Source of the DNA: SSSZ01 sp035345935
GTDB lineage: Bacteria; Pseudomonadota; Gammaproteobacteria; Burkholderiales; Rhodocyclaceae
Reading direction: 5' to 3'
NCBI GenBank assembly: GCA_035345935.1
Contig: DAORDK010000020.1
Coordinates: 1-37,717 of the forward strand
Length of the DNA: 37,717 bases
The notes below the pieces were generated by a model, which was not told the DNA's origin, ran no database searches, and saw only the letters and a list, made by a program, of their open reading frames with translations. Position numbers and translations under genes: made by a program. Below are positions 24,569-31,816 of the stretch, one piece after another. Position 1 is the first letter of the stretch. The number at the start of each line of letters is the position of its first letter.

Positions 24569-25869
24569 TGCTTCATCTGATTGAAGTTTTCCGCATTCGG
24601 CCCGGGAGCCTCGACGGCGCCGGTGACGCTCTTCATCGTCCCGGTTGCCGGGTCGTAGGCCAGGATTGCCGTCAGCCAGGAGGCGGTGGTTGCGGTGATC
24701 GGCGAGAAGCACGCCGAGTTGGTCACCGGGGCGGCATCCGGGGGCAGCCCCTTGAATCCACGAAGGATGGCGTCGACGCAGACCTTGGCCTCCTGGTTGG
24801 CAATATGCCCGGCCTTTGGCTGGGTCGTCGCCGCAGCATCGCCGATGACGTGGATCGCCCGGGCGGCGGTCGATTCGTAGCTGAGGACGTCGACCCCTGC
24901 CCAACGGCCGCCGACATTGTTGAGGCCGGCAGTGGCGATGATGCCTCCCGCCCGTTGCGGCGGAATGGCGTTGATCACATCGCCTTTGACCGGTCCGGCA
25001 GAGGTATTCACGGTCCCCGCCGCGGCGTCGATGGACAGGATCGAGACTCCCGGACGGTAATCGACAATGCCGGCATAGGTCAGGTTGAAGGCGTTGCCGA
25101 AATTAACCGCCTCGGCGACGATTTTCGGATTGGCGTCGAGAACGATGACCTTGGCCCCGGGATTGTTGCGTTTGAGATAGTCGGCCACCAGGCAGGCCCG
25201 CTCGTAGGGACCAGGCGGGCAACGATACGGCGCGGCCGGGATGCTCATGACGAAAACGCCCCCCCGTCGAAGGGTCTTGATCCGGTCGCGCAGGGCGGTG
25301 GTCTGAGGTCCCGCCTTCCAGGCATGGGGAACCAGGGTCTGGGCAGCGGCCGATTCGAGGCCGGGAATCACATCGAATTCAATTCCCGGAGCGACGATCA
25401 GGCGATCGTAGGGAAGGCGGGTGCCGCTCTTCAGCATCACCTGCTTGCCCACCGGGTCGATTCCTGTCACCTCGCCGGTCACCACGCTGATGCCATAGTT
25501 CCGGCGCAAGCGGTCGTAGCCGAAGGAGAGGCTGCTCATCGCCAGCGAGCCGTTCAGCACCAAATTGCTCATGATGTTCGAGGTATAGGTTGTCGCACGC
25601 TCGACCAAGGTCACCTTGACCCCGCTGCCGCCCCACAGCCGCAGATACTTGGCCGCGGTGGCGCCCCCCATACCCCCTCCGATGACCACTACCCGGCCGC
25701 TGATCCCGAGATTGGTCGGAACGGGAACCGGGTTGGTGCTGGCAGGGATCCAAATCGGATTGGCACCCAGCAGGCTGGTGGGCAATCCGTCGGCAAAGGC
25801 GCGGGAAATGGGCGCGGCGAGAGCGCTGAGGCCAAGGCCCAGCGTGAATTTTCTGCGATCGATGGTCAT
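24532..25869 (-). CDS. fccB: Flavocytochrome c sulfide dehydrogenase flavoprotein subunit FccB
   Basis: A 445-residue periplasmic flavoprotein. It has a Tat signal (DRRKFTLGLGLSALAAP, ending AFA), an FAD-binding VVVIGGGMGG (64-69) and a redox Cys block RCPPGPYERAC near residue 217. The C-terminal FCSD flavin-binding domain carries a second conserved Cys (NSACFSPIT, near 385). In the family, covalently held FAD oxidises sulfide to sulfur and passes electrons to a cytochrome c subunit. The cytochrome gene lies 10 bases upstream. Related FAD proteins (SoxF) have the same layout. Its stop codon overlaps the start region of gspG, making it part of the secretion operon. Whether the substrate is sulfide here is not shown. 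Confidence 0.9.
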   Translation of the reverse strand: MTIDRRKFTLGLGLSALAAPISRAFADGLPTSLLGANPIWIPASTNPVPVPTNLGISGRVVVIGGGMGGATAAKYLRLWGGSGVKVTLVERATTYTSNIMSNLVLNGSLAMSSLSFGYDRLRRNYGISVVTGEVTGIDPVGKQVMLKSGTRLPYDRLIVAPGIEFDVIPGLESAAAQTLVPHAWKAGPQTTALRDRIKTLRRGGVFVMSIPAAPYRCPPGPYERACLVADYLKRNNPGAKVIVLDANPKIVAEAVNFGNAFNLTYAGIVDYRPGVSILSIDAAAGTVNTSAGPVKGDVINAIPPQRAGGIIATAGLNNVGGRWAGVDVLSYESTAARAIHVIGDAAATTQPKAGHIANQEAKVCVDAILRGFKGLPPDAAPVTNSACFSPITATTASWLTAILAYDPATGTMKSVTGAVEAPGPNAENFNQMKQWFSNLMTESFA

Positions 25870-25879
25870 GGCTTCTCCC

Positions 25880-26200
25880 TCAGCGCTGGCTTGCGAAATA
25901 GTTGGCGATCGCCTTGATCTGGGCGTCGTTATAGCCCAGGGCGTGGACCCCCATAATTCCCTTTTCGCCGGGCTGGGCCGTCGCTTCGGCTTTCATTTCG
26001 GTCATTTCCTTGGCGATCTCGGCTGCGGATTTGCCGCTGAGTTTTTCGAATCCGGAGACTGCCCGGCCATTGGTGCCGTGGCACTGGAAACAATTTGCCG
26101 CCAGCAGGCGGCCGGCAGGCGGATAGGTAGTCACCTGCGCCAGCGCGGATCCGGATCCGGCCGCCGCAAGCACCAGGCAGGGAATCAATCGATGAATCAT
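25880..26200 (-). CDS. fccA: Monohaem cytochrome c, flavocytochrome c subunit
   Basis: The 106-residue protein has a signal peptide (residues 1-21, ALAQ). One haem c site, C37-FQC-H41, is followed by a class I fold; M83 (GIMGVHALGY) is the likely sixth ligand. The size and adjacency to fccB fit the electron-accepting subunit of flavocytochrome c. The strong Shine-Dalgarno sequence AAGGAGG is 5 bases before the ATG. It is the first gene of the long minus-strand operon, preceded by a good sigma-70 promoter (26257-26285) and an operator-like palindrome (26224-26252). Confidence 0.88.
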   Translation of the reverse strand: MIHRLIPCLVLAAAGSGSALAQVTTYPPAGRLLAANCFQCHGTNGRAVSGFEKLSGKSAAEIAKEMTEMKAEATAQPGEKGIMGVHALGYNDAQIKAIANYFASQR

Positions 26201-26223
26201 GGAAGCCTCCTTGAGTTGGTTTA

Positions 26224-26252
26224 AAAAACGCGGGAATTTTTCCCACGTTTTT
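26224..26252. promoter_or_regulatory. Operator-like palindrome at the fccA transcription start
   Basis: Two 13-base arms (aaaaacgcgggaa and ttcccacgttttt) match at 12 of 13 positions around a ttt centre. The palindrome covers the predicted start of the fccA transcript. On the minus strand the stem is followed by six T, so it could also act as an attenuator in the leader. A 13-base half (aatttttcccacg, 26235-26247) recurs at 26297-26309. Confidence 0.7.
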
Positions 26253-26256
26253 GTTT

Positions 26257-26285
26257 AGAATATTCGCAACCACTAATGCAGTCAA
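26257..26285 (-). promoter_or_regulatory. Sigma-70 promoter of the fcc/secretion operon
   Basis: On the minus strand, -35 TTGACT (26285-26280) and -10 TATTCT (26262-26257) are separated by exactly 17 bases. The match is 5 of 6 and 4 of 6 to consensus. Transcription would start near 26250, about 50 bases before the fccA ATG. Confidence 0.65.
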
Positions 26286-26296
26286 CGTTCCGTGTA

Positions 26297-26309
26297 AATT
26301 TTTCCCACG
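26297..26309. promoter_or_regulatory. Second copy of the aatttttcccacg motif
   Basis: This is an exact 13-base copy of the right half of the 26224-26252 palindrome, 62 bases away, or about six helical turns. It lies upstream of the fcc -35 box and within the spacer of a possible promoter for the divergent DUF6502 gene (-10 TAGAAT at 26316-26321). Confidence 0.6.
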
Positions 26310-26315
26310 CACTGA

Positions 26316-26321
26316 TAGAAT
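26316..26321 (+). promoter_or_regulatory. Candidate -10 box for the DUF6502/DUF5666 transcript
   Basis: TAGAAT matches 5 of 6 to the -10 consensus. The -35 position 17 bases upstream (TGTAAA) is poor, so an activator may be needed. The resulting leader to the TTG start at 26355 would be only about 27 bases. Confidence 0.4.
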
Positions 26322-26354
26322 GAGACCTGTTTTCATTAACTCGCAGTTGCCACC

Positions 26355-27173
26355 TTGCCCGACGCCACACCCAGCCCTTCGCTGCTTTCGGCACTGGCCC
26401 GCATTCTTTCCCCGGTGGCCCGCCTGATGCTGGCCCGTGGAGTCACCTTGCCGCTGGCCGTCGAACTGCTCAAACGGGTCTACATCGATGTCGCGCGGCG
26501 CGATTTCCGCCTCGAGGGCAAATCAGCCACCGACAGCCGTATCAGCTTGTTGACCGGCGTCCATCGCAAGGACGTCCGCCGTCTTCGCGAACTGCCGGCG
26601 GCGCCGAGCGAACTCCCGGCCAAGGTTTCCTTTGGCGCCCAGGCGGTCGCCCGGTGGACGACGGTCGCTGATTTCCTCGATTCCAGCGGACAGCCGCGCG
26701 CCCTTCCCCGCCAGGCCCGCGCCGGGGAAGCGTCGTTCGAGTCTCTGGTCGGCGGCATCAGCCGAGACATCCGCCCCCGCTCCCTGCTCGACGAATGGCT
26801 GCGGCTGGGGATCGTGCGTATGAACGAGCGGGATGAGGTCGTACTGATCACCGCCGCCTTCGTCCCTCGCGATGGCGAGGACGAGAAGCTGGCTTACTTC
26901 GGCCACAACCTCGGCGACCACGCCAGCGCCGCTGCCGACAACGTGATTGGCCACTCCCCAGCCTGGTTTGAGCGCAGCGTCCATCACACGGAAATGACGC
27001 AGGAGGCGGTTGTCGCGCTGCATGCCCTGGTGGCTGACCAGGGCATGGCCCTGCTCCAGGATCTTCACCGCCACGCCGAGGCTGCCGCGCCGCCTGAACC
27101 CGGCGATCGCGGCGAGCGTTTCACCTGCGGCATCTATTTCTACAGCAAACCCACCCTTGAGGACGACAGTTGA
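26355..27173 (+). CDS. DUF6502 family protein, candidate DNA-binding protein
   Basis: A 272-residue cytoplasmic protein of the DUF6502 type (recognised from the overall pattern: ALARILSPVARLMLARGVTLPLAVELLKRVYIDVA at the N-terminus). Residues 58-80 (ATDSRISLLTGVHRKDVRRLRE) have the spacing of a helix-turn-helix with a recognition helix rich in Arg and Lys. The rest is helical with a conserved FGHNLGDHASAAADNV segment. A DNA-binding role and control of the flanking promoters are inference. The start is TTG 26355, because an in-frame TAA lies six codons upstream and no ATG is available before residue 25. Its stop overlaps the next start (TTGA). It is divergent from the fcc/secretion operon. Confidence 0.7.
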   Translation: MPDATPSPSLLSALARILSPVARLMLARGVTLPLAVELLKRVYIDVARRDFRLEGKSATDSRISLLTGVHRKDVRRLRELPAAPSELPAKVSFGAQAVARWTTVADFLDSSGQPRALPRQARAGEASFESLVGGISRDIRPRSLLDEWLRLGIVRMNERDEVVLITAAFVPRDGEDEKLAYFGHNLGDHASAAADNVIGHSPAWFERSVHHTEMTQEAVVALHALVADQGMALLQDLHRHAEAAAPPEPGDRGERFTCGIYFYSKPTLEDDS

Positions 27174-28609
27174 GACTGCTGCGCCCCCTCGCCTTCGCCA
27201 CGCTCCTCGCCCTCTGCAGCCTCGGTCGCGCCGCCCCGGTATGCATCGATCCCGAGATTCCCGAACTCCCATCGCACGGCAGTGACGCCGGTGGGATAGG
27301 CGGCACCGGAGCGCCAAGTTCCGGTGGGGGAACCGGCGGAACTGGGGACCCGGCGGCGGGAGGAGGAATCGGCGGTACCGGCACACCGGCACGGGGTGGG
27401 ATAGGCGGCACCGGAGCGCCGCTGGCCAACGGCGAGACGATAGGCATCTTCGGCACCATCACCGGCTTCGCCTCGGTCTGCATCAACGGTCTCGAGGTTC
27501 ACTTCGACGATCATGTCAAAGTGACCGAAAATGGCGACCCCGCCGCCCCCGCCCAGCTCGCCGTCGGTCAGGTGATCTCGGTCGAAGCCGTCGGTACGCC
27601 TCGCGGCCCCGTGGCCCGTAACATCGCCATCGTGCACGCGCTCGCCGGCCCGATCACCCATGTGTCCGGTAATGGAAAGACCATCACCGTGATGGGGCAG
27701 CCTGTCCACCTGTCAGCGGCCACCCGCATCGTCGGCCAGCCCGGATCCTTTGCGGTCGGTCAACGGGTCAAGGTGAGTGGATTGCGCGATGGTGCCGGCA
27801 ACGTCGTCGGGACCCGCATCCAGGCGGCCCCCGATCTTGTCCAGGCAGCCGTATCGGGACACGTCGTCCGAGATGCCAAGGGAGCGGCGGTCGGCCAGAT
27901 TCCCGTGGCGGGAGGCCTGGCCAACGGAGACGTCATCGCGAAGGGACATTGGACTGGGCATGAACTTTCTGCCCAGACGGTGATTGCTGACCCCAGCTTC
28001 CGCTTCTCCGAAAGCACGCGTCGAGTCGTGGTCGAAGGCATCGTCGCTACCCGCCCGGACGGTCAATCGATCTCTGCCTCGGGCATCAATGCCCGAATCG
28101 GCCCGCGAACCCGGGTGGAAGGCGACCGGCAGTTGATCGACAACGTCCGGGTCCGCATAGATGGGCGGCTGACCGGTTACCGCCGGATCGAGGCAGACCG
28201 GATCGACATCCTCGGTCCCGCCGGAGGAAATTCAGGAGAGCCGAGCAGGCAGACGGGAATAAAGGCCCAGGGACCGCTGGGGGGAAAAGCCCCCGCGGCG
28301 GCAACTGACGATCGCGCGGTAGCAAGTACGACGGACCGCGGGGAAGCGAGCGGTGGCACGGAAAAACAAGAGAAGGGCGACAAGCCCCAACGATCCGGAA
28401 CCGTCGAAAAAATCGAAAAGCCGGAGACACCCGAGAAGGTCGAGAAACCTGAGAAGGTCGAGAAACCTGAGAAGGTCGAGAAACCTGAGAAGGTCGAGAA
28501 GCCCGAGAAGGTCGAGAAACCCGAGAAGGTCGAGAAGCCCGAGAAGGTCGAGAAACCCGAGAAGGTCGAGAAACCCGAGAAGGTCGAGAAACCGGAAAAA
28601 AGGGATTAG
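27170..28609 (+). CDS. Exported DUF5666 protein with Gly-rich and EKVEKP repeats
   Basis: A 479-residue secreted-type protein. The signal peptide (residues 1-21, GRA/AP) is followed by a short Cys-bearing segment and a Gly-rich linker with repeats of GGIGGTG (about 41-84). Then come several DUF5666-type small beta domains (about 90-350; GTITGFASVCINGLEVHFDD, VGQVISVEAVG, VGQRVKVSGLRDGAGNVVGTRI). The C-terminal 125 residues are low-complexity and charged, ending in nine EKVEKP units and KRD. DUF5666 function is unknown. The TTG start overlaps the DUF6502 stop, so both genes are coupled. As the only exported protein facing the secretion operon, it is a reasonable candidate substrate or surface partner (inference). 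The repeat tail should be extended and flexible. Confidence 0.78.
   Translation: MRLLRPLAFATLLALCSLGRAAPVCIDPEIPELPSHGSDAGGIGGTGAPSSGGGTGGTGDPAAGGGIGGTGTPARGGIGGTGAPLANGETIGIFGTITGFASVCINGLEVHFDDHVKVTENGDPAAPAQLAVGQVISVEAVGTPRGPVARNIAIVHALAGPITHVSGNGKTITVMGQPVHLSAATRIVGQPGSFAVGQRVKVSGLRDGAGNVVGTRIQAAPDLVQAAVSGHVVRDAKGAAVGQIPVAGGLANGDVIAKGHWTGHELSAQTVIADPSFRFSESTRRVVVEGIVATRPDGQSISASGINARIGPRTRVEGDRQLIDNVRVRIDGRLTGYRRIEADRIDILGPAGGNSGEPSRQTGIKAQGPLGGKAPAAATDDRAVASTTDRGEASGGTEKQEKGDKPQRSGTVEKIEKPETPEKVEKPEKVEKPEKVEKPEKVEKPEKVEKPEKVEKPEKVEKPEKVEKPEKVEKPEKRD
27290..27420 (+). repeat. Exact 26-bp direct repeats in the Gly-rich linker
   Basis: The same 26 bases occur at 27290-27315 and 27395-27420, encoding GGIGGTGAP within the DUF5666 protein. 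The 105-base distance keeps the reading frame, so recombination would delete 35 codons without a frameshift. Two further diverged GGTG units lie between. Confidence 0.85.
28433..28594 (+). repeat. Nine tandem 18-bp units encoding EKVEKP
   Basis: Nine in-frame copies of an 18-base unit (gagaaggtcgagaaaccc) differ only at third positions (cct, ccc, aag/aaa, ccg). Copy number can change by slippage without breaking the frame. Confidence 0.95.
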
Positions 28610-28686
28610 CGCCCGCCTTCCCGCCCAGACGCAGGAAATAATCGGCCCTAGCACGCCACCTTGGAAGAGGTCCCCCAGTCCTCCGC

Positions 28687-29580
28687 TTACGATGGGTCGA
28701 TGGAAGAAAAAACCTGGGCCGCCGCCAACATCGCCTCCCGCCCGGCCGGCGTCTCCAGGCTGATTCGGCCTAGGGCGCCATTGCGGTAGTCGGTGATGAG
28801 AATACCCGCAGCCTTTTCCCGATCCGGTTCGCCACCGCGACCCTTGACCAGACAGCCGCGCTTCCTGGCCACCGCCTCAAGTACTCCCGCGGCATCGAAT
28901 GCCGCCGGGTCGAACCCGTACCTGACCCCCAGCAACTGAGGATAGTGGTCCAGGAGGAAGCCCGCGAGCCAGGTGGCCACTTCCTCGTCGATGTAGGCAT
29001 TGATTCCCACCGCGTGGCTGGCGGCGAGCTTGAGGCCATCGGCTTCGTGCTCGATCTTGGGCCACAACAGACCCGGCGTATCGTAAATACAGAGACGCGA
29101 ACTGATGTCGATGCGCTGCTGGCTCTTGGTCACCGCCGGTTGGTCTCCCACCGCGGCGACTTTCTTCTTCACCAGGGCATTGAGCAGGGTCGATTTGCCC
29201 ACGTTGGGGATGCCCATGATCATCAGACGCAAGGGTTTGACCGCATCTTTGCGGTGGGGCGCCAATTGCTGGGCGAGACCGGGAACGCGGGCCACGTCGG
29301 CGGGTTTCTTGCAGGAAATGGCCACCGCCTTGACGCCGGGCTGGCGTCCGTAATGGTCGAGCCAAGCGCGGGTGGCGGCGGGATCGGCGAGGTCCGCCTT
29401 GTTGAGGAGCTTCAGGCAAGGCCGCTGGCGAAAGGCGCGCAATTCATGAATCATCGGGTTGCTGCTGGCTTCCGGCAGGCGGGCATCCACCACTTCGACG
29501 ACCACGTCGGCGTGGGCCAGCGTTTCCGCCGCCTTCTTGCGAGCCGAGGTCATGTGCCCGGGGAACCACTGGATGGTCAT
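28687..29580 (-). CDS. rbgA: Ribosome biogenesis GTPase RbgA (YlqF)
   Basis: A 297-residue circularly permuted GTPase. G4 (NKAD, near residue 63) comes first, then G5-like CKKP, G1 (GIPNVGKST, near 125), and G3 (DTPG, near 168). The order G4-G5-G1-G2-G3 marks the YlqF/RbgA/YawG class, which in Bacillus assembles the 50S subunit. The N-terminus MTIQWFPGHM is typical. The C-terminal domain (about 190-297) is helical and binds rRNA. ATG 29580 is chosen because it begins the family sequence; the frame extends 6 codons further. It is divergent from lysS across 156 bases that hold no clear promoter pair. Confidence 0.93.
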   Translation of the reverse strand: MTIQWFPGHMTSARKKAAETLAHADVVVEVVDARLPEASSNPMIHELRAFRQRPCLKLLNKADLADPAATRAWLDHYGRQPGVKAVAISCKKPADVARVPGLAQQLAPHRKDAVKPLRLMIMGIPNVGKSTLLNALVKKKVAAVGDQPAVTKSQQRIDISSRLCIYDTPGLLWPKIEHEADGLKLAASHAVGINAYIDEEVATWLAGFLLDHYPQLLGVRYGFDPAAFDAAGVLEAVARKRGCLVKGRGGEPDREKAAGILITDYRNGALGRISLETPAGREAMLAAAQVFSSIDPS

Positions 29581-29736
29581 GGAGTTGCCAGTACGCAAAT
29601 GTGCGATTATCCCAGAATCGCTGCGCCGCAGCCTGATCCATTGTCCGGCCGGCCTTGTCCCGAAGGAGCCATTTCGGGGAAAATTCGAAGCTTTACGCCA
29701 CCTGCGGCCTCCCCTCAGATTTCAAGGATTCCACCC

Positions 29737-31242
29737 ATGTCCAACGACGATCAACGCCCTTCCCCCCACCAGGACGAGAATCAGCTCATCGCCGAGCGCC
29801 GTGCCAAGCTCGCCGAGTGGCGGAAAACTGGCGAGGCCTTCCCCAACGATTTCCAGCGCGAAAACATGGCGGCCAGGCTGGTGGAGGCATACGGCGACAA
29901 GACGACCGAGGAATTGGAAGGACTGCCCGTGGAGGTCAAGGTCGGCGGTCGCATGATGCTGAAGCGGGTGATGGGCAAGGCCTCCTTCGCCACCCTCCAA
30001 GACGTCTCCGGCCGTATCCAGATCTACGTGGCCCGGGACAAGGTGGGGGAGGAATCCTATGCCGCCTTCAAGACCTGGGACCTGGGCGACATTCTCGGCG
30101 TGGTCGGGACCCTGATGAAGACCAAGACCGGCGAACTGACCATCCAGGCCGCCGAACTCCGCCTGCTGACCAAGTCCCTGCGGCCGCTGCCGGACAAGTT
30201 CCACGGCCTCGCGGACGTGGAGATGAAGTACCGCCAGCGCTACGTAGATCTCATCATGAATGAGGAAACCCGGGCCACCTTCCGCGCTCGCAGCGCGATC
30301 GTCGCCTCGATCCGCAACTATATGAGCGGCCACGGCTTCCTGGAAGTGGAAACGCCGATGATGCACCCCATCCCGGGCGGCGCCTCGGCCAAGCCCTTCG
30401 TCACCCACCATAACGCCCTGGACATGCAGCAGTTCCTGCGCATCGCCCCCGAGCTGTACCTGAAGCGCCTGGTGGTGGGCGGTTTCGAGAAAGTGTTCGA
30501 AATCAACCGCAATTTCCGCAACGAAGGCCTCAGCCCCCGCCACAACCCGGAATTCACCATGATGGAGTTCTACGAGGCCTACGCCGACTACCGGAGCCTG
30601 ATGGACTTCACCGAAGGTCTCCTGCGCCACGCCGCCCGCGAGGCCCTCGGCAAGGAGATCTTCGACTATCAAGGCCGCGTGCTGGACCTCTCCAAACCCT
30701 TCCACCGGCTGACCATCCTGGGCGCCATCCAGAAGGAGCATCCGGAATTCACCGACGCCCAGCTGGCCGACGCCGAATTCCTCAAGACCAAGATCAAGGC
30801 CTTCGGCGAGCCGGTCAAACCCGGCGGCCTGGGCAGCCTGCAGCTGCAGCTCTTCGAAGCCTGCGCCGAGGCCCAGACCTGGGAGCCCACCTTCATCATC
30901 GACTACCCGGTGGAAGTGTCGCCCCTGGCCCGCGCCTCCGACAGCAACCCGGAAATCACCGAACGCTTCGAGCTCTTCATCGTCGGCCGCGAGATCGCCA
31001 ACGGCTTTTCCGAGTTGAACGACGCCGAGGACCAGGCCGCTCGCTTCGCCGCCCAGGCCCAGGCCAAGGACGCCGGCGACGAGGAGGCCATGTACTACGA
31101 CGCCGACTTCATCCGCGCTCTGGAGTACGGTCTCCCCCCCACCGGCGGTTGTGGAATCGGCATCGATCGCCTGGTCATGCTGCTCACCAACGCCCCTGCG
31201 ATTCGCGACGTGATTCTCTTTCCCCAGATGCGGCCGGAATGA
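29737..31242 (+). CDS. lysS: Lysyl-tRNA synthetase, class II
   Basis: A 501-residue cytoplasmic enzyme that attaches lysine to tRNA(Lys). An N-terminal OB-fold anticodon-binding domain (about 60-160; VGGRMMLKRVMGKASFATLQD) precedes the class II catalytic core. Motif 1 includes GFLEVETPMMHPIPGGASAKPF, motif 2 FEINRNFRNEGLSPRHNPEFTMMEFYEAY, and motif 3 GCGIGIDRLVMLLTN. The length matches the family. ATG 29737 with an AAGGA Shine-Dalgarno sequence is used; a longer open frame to the left is antisense to rbgA. Confidence 0.97.
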   Translation: MSNDDQRPSPHQDENQLIAERRAKLAEWRKTGEAFPNDFQRENMAARLVEAYGDKTTEELEGLPVEVKVGGRMMLKRVMGKASFATLQDVSGRIQIYVARDKVGEESYAAFKTWDLGDILGVVGTLMKTKTGELTIQAAELRLLTKSLRPLPDKFHGLADVEMKYRQRYVDLIMNEETRATFRARSAIVASIRNYMSGHGFLEVETPMMHPIPGGASAKPFVTHHNALDMQQFLRIAPELYLKRLVVGGFEKVFEINRNFRNEGLSPRHNPEFTMMEFYEAYADYRSLMDFTEGLLRHAAREALGKEIFDYQGRVLDLSKPFHRLTILGAIQKEHPEFTDAQLADAEFLKTKIKAFGEPVKPGGLGSLQLQLFEACAEAQTWEPTFIIDYPVEVSPLARASDSNPEITERFELFIVGREIANGFSELNDAEDQAARFAAQAQAKDAGDEEAMYYDADFIRALEYGLPPTGGCGIGIDRLVMLLTNAPAIRDVILFPQMRPE

Positions 31243-31279
31243 TTCCCGCCGCGTCTGGCCAACGGAAAGGTCGCGCCTG

Positions 31280-31765
31280 ATGAAGATCCGGCAAATTCAG
31301 GCTGCCGCCGACCCGGTCCAGGATCGTCTCCTGCTGCGCATCGCGACCGATACCCGGGAGGAAATCAGGGTCTTCCTCACCCGGCGCTTCCTCAGGGAAC
31401 TTTGGCCCCTCCTGATGGCGCTGCTGCTGGACCATCTCAAGCCTGTCCCGGGGAACGTTTCGGGAGAAGAGCCCGGCAGCTTCGGCGAACCCTATCGCAA
31501 CGAAGATCCCGTGCTTCCCCTCGGCTCGACGCCCCTGCTTCCCAGCGAGGCCAAGCTGGAACCGGCGGGCCCCGGACGCTGCAAGATCACCCTGCGCGAG
31601 CCCCGGGAGCGCAGTTTTACCCTGGCGCTCGACGCCCACCGCCTCCAGGCCCTGTGCGCCATGTTGCGCGCCGGAGCCGATACCGCCGGCTGGGACCTCG
31701 ATCTGTCTTACGGGAGTCCCCGTCCGACCCAAGATGCCGGGGCCGGCAAGACCCTCCTCCACTGA
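31280..31765 (+). CDS. Conserved-looking hypothetical protein between lysS and mnmC
   Basis: The 161-residue soluble protein has no signal peptide or membrane segment and is not recognised. The N-terminus IRQIQAAADPVQDRLLLRIAT and the later LDAHRLQALCAMLRAGADTAGWD look like a real fold of two beta/alpha parts joined by a Pro/Gly linker (about 55-85). It lies 37 bases after lysS and 51 bases before mnmC on the same strand, so it probably shares a transcript with tRNA-related genes. A role in translation or tRNA modification is only suggested by position. Confidence 0.65.
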   Translation: MKIRQIQAAADPVQDRLLLRIATDTREEIRVFLTRRFLRELWPLLMALLLDHLKPVPGNVSGEEPGSFGEPYRNEDPVLPLGSTPLLPSEAKLEPAGPGRCKITLREPRERSFTLALDAHRLQALCAMLRAGADTAGWDLDLSYGSPRPTQDAGAGKTLLH

Positions 31766-31816
31766 CATGCCCGTGGCTCTGGAGTCTTCGAATCGCCGGC
31801 GGCAGACCGGACCAGG

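Noticed and set aside
28353..28763. Alternative frame through the EKVEKP tract rich in Arg-Ser-Arg-Asn
   Set aside because: An 18-base repeat without stops keeps several frames open. Only the frame with signal peptide and DUF5666 domains is supported.
28945..29736. N-terminal extension of LysS
   Set aside because: The extension is antisense to rbgA; the true LysS start at 29737 has a Shine-Dalgarno sequence and family length.
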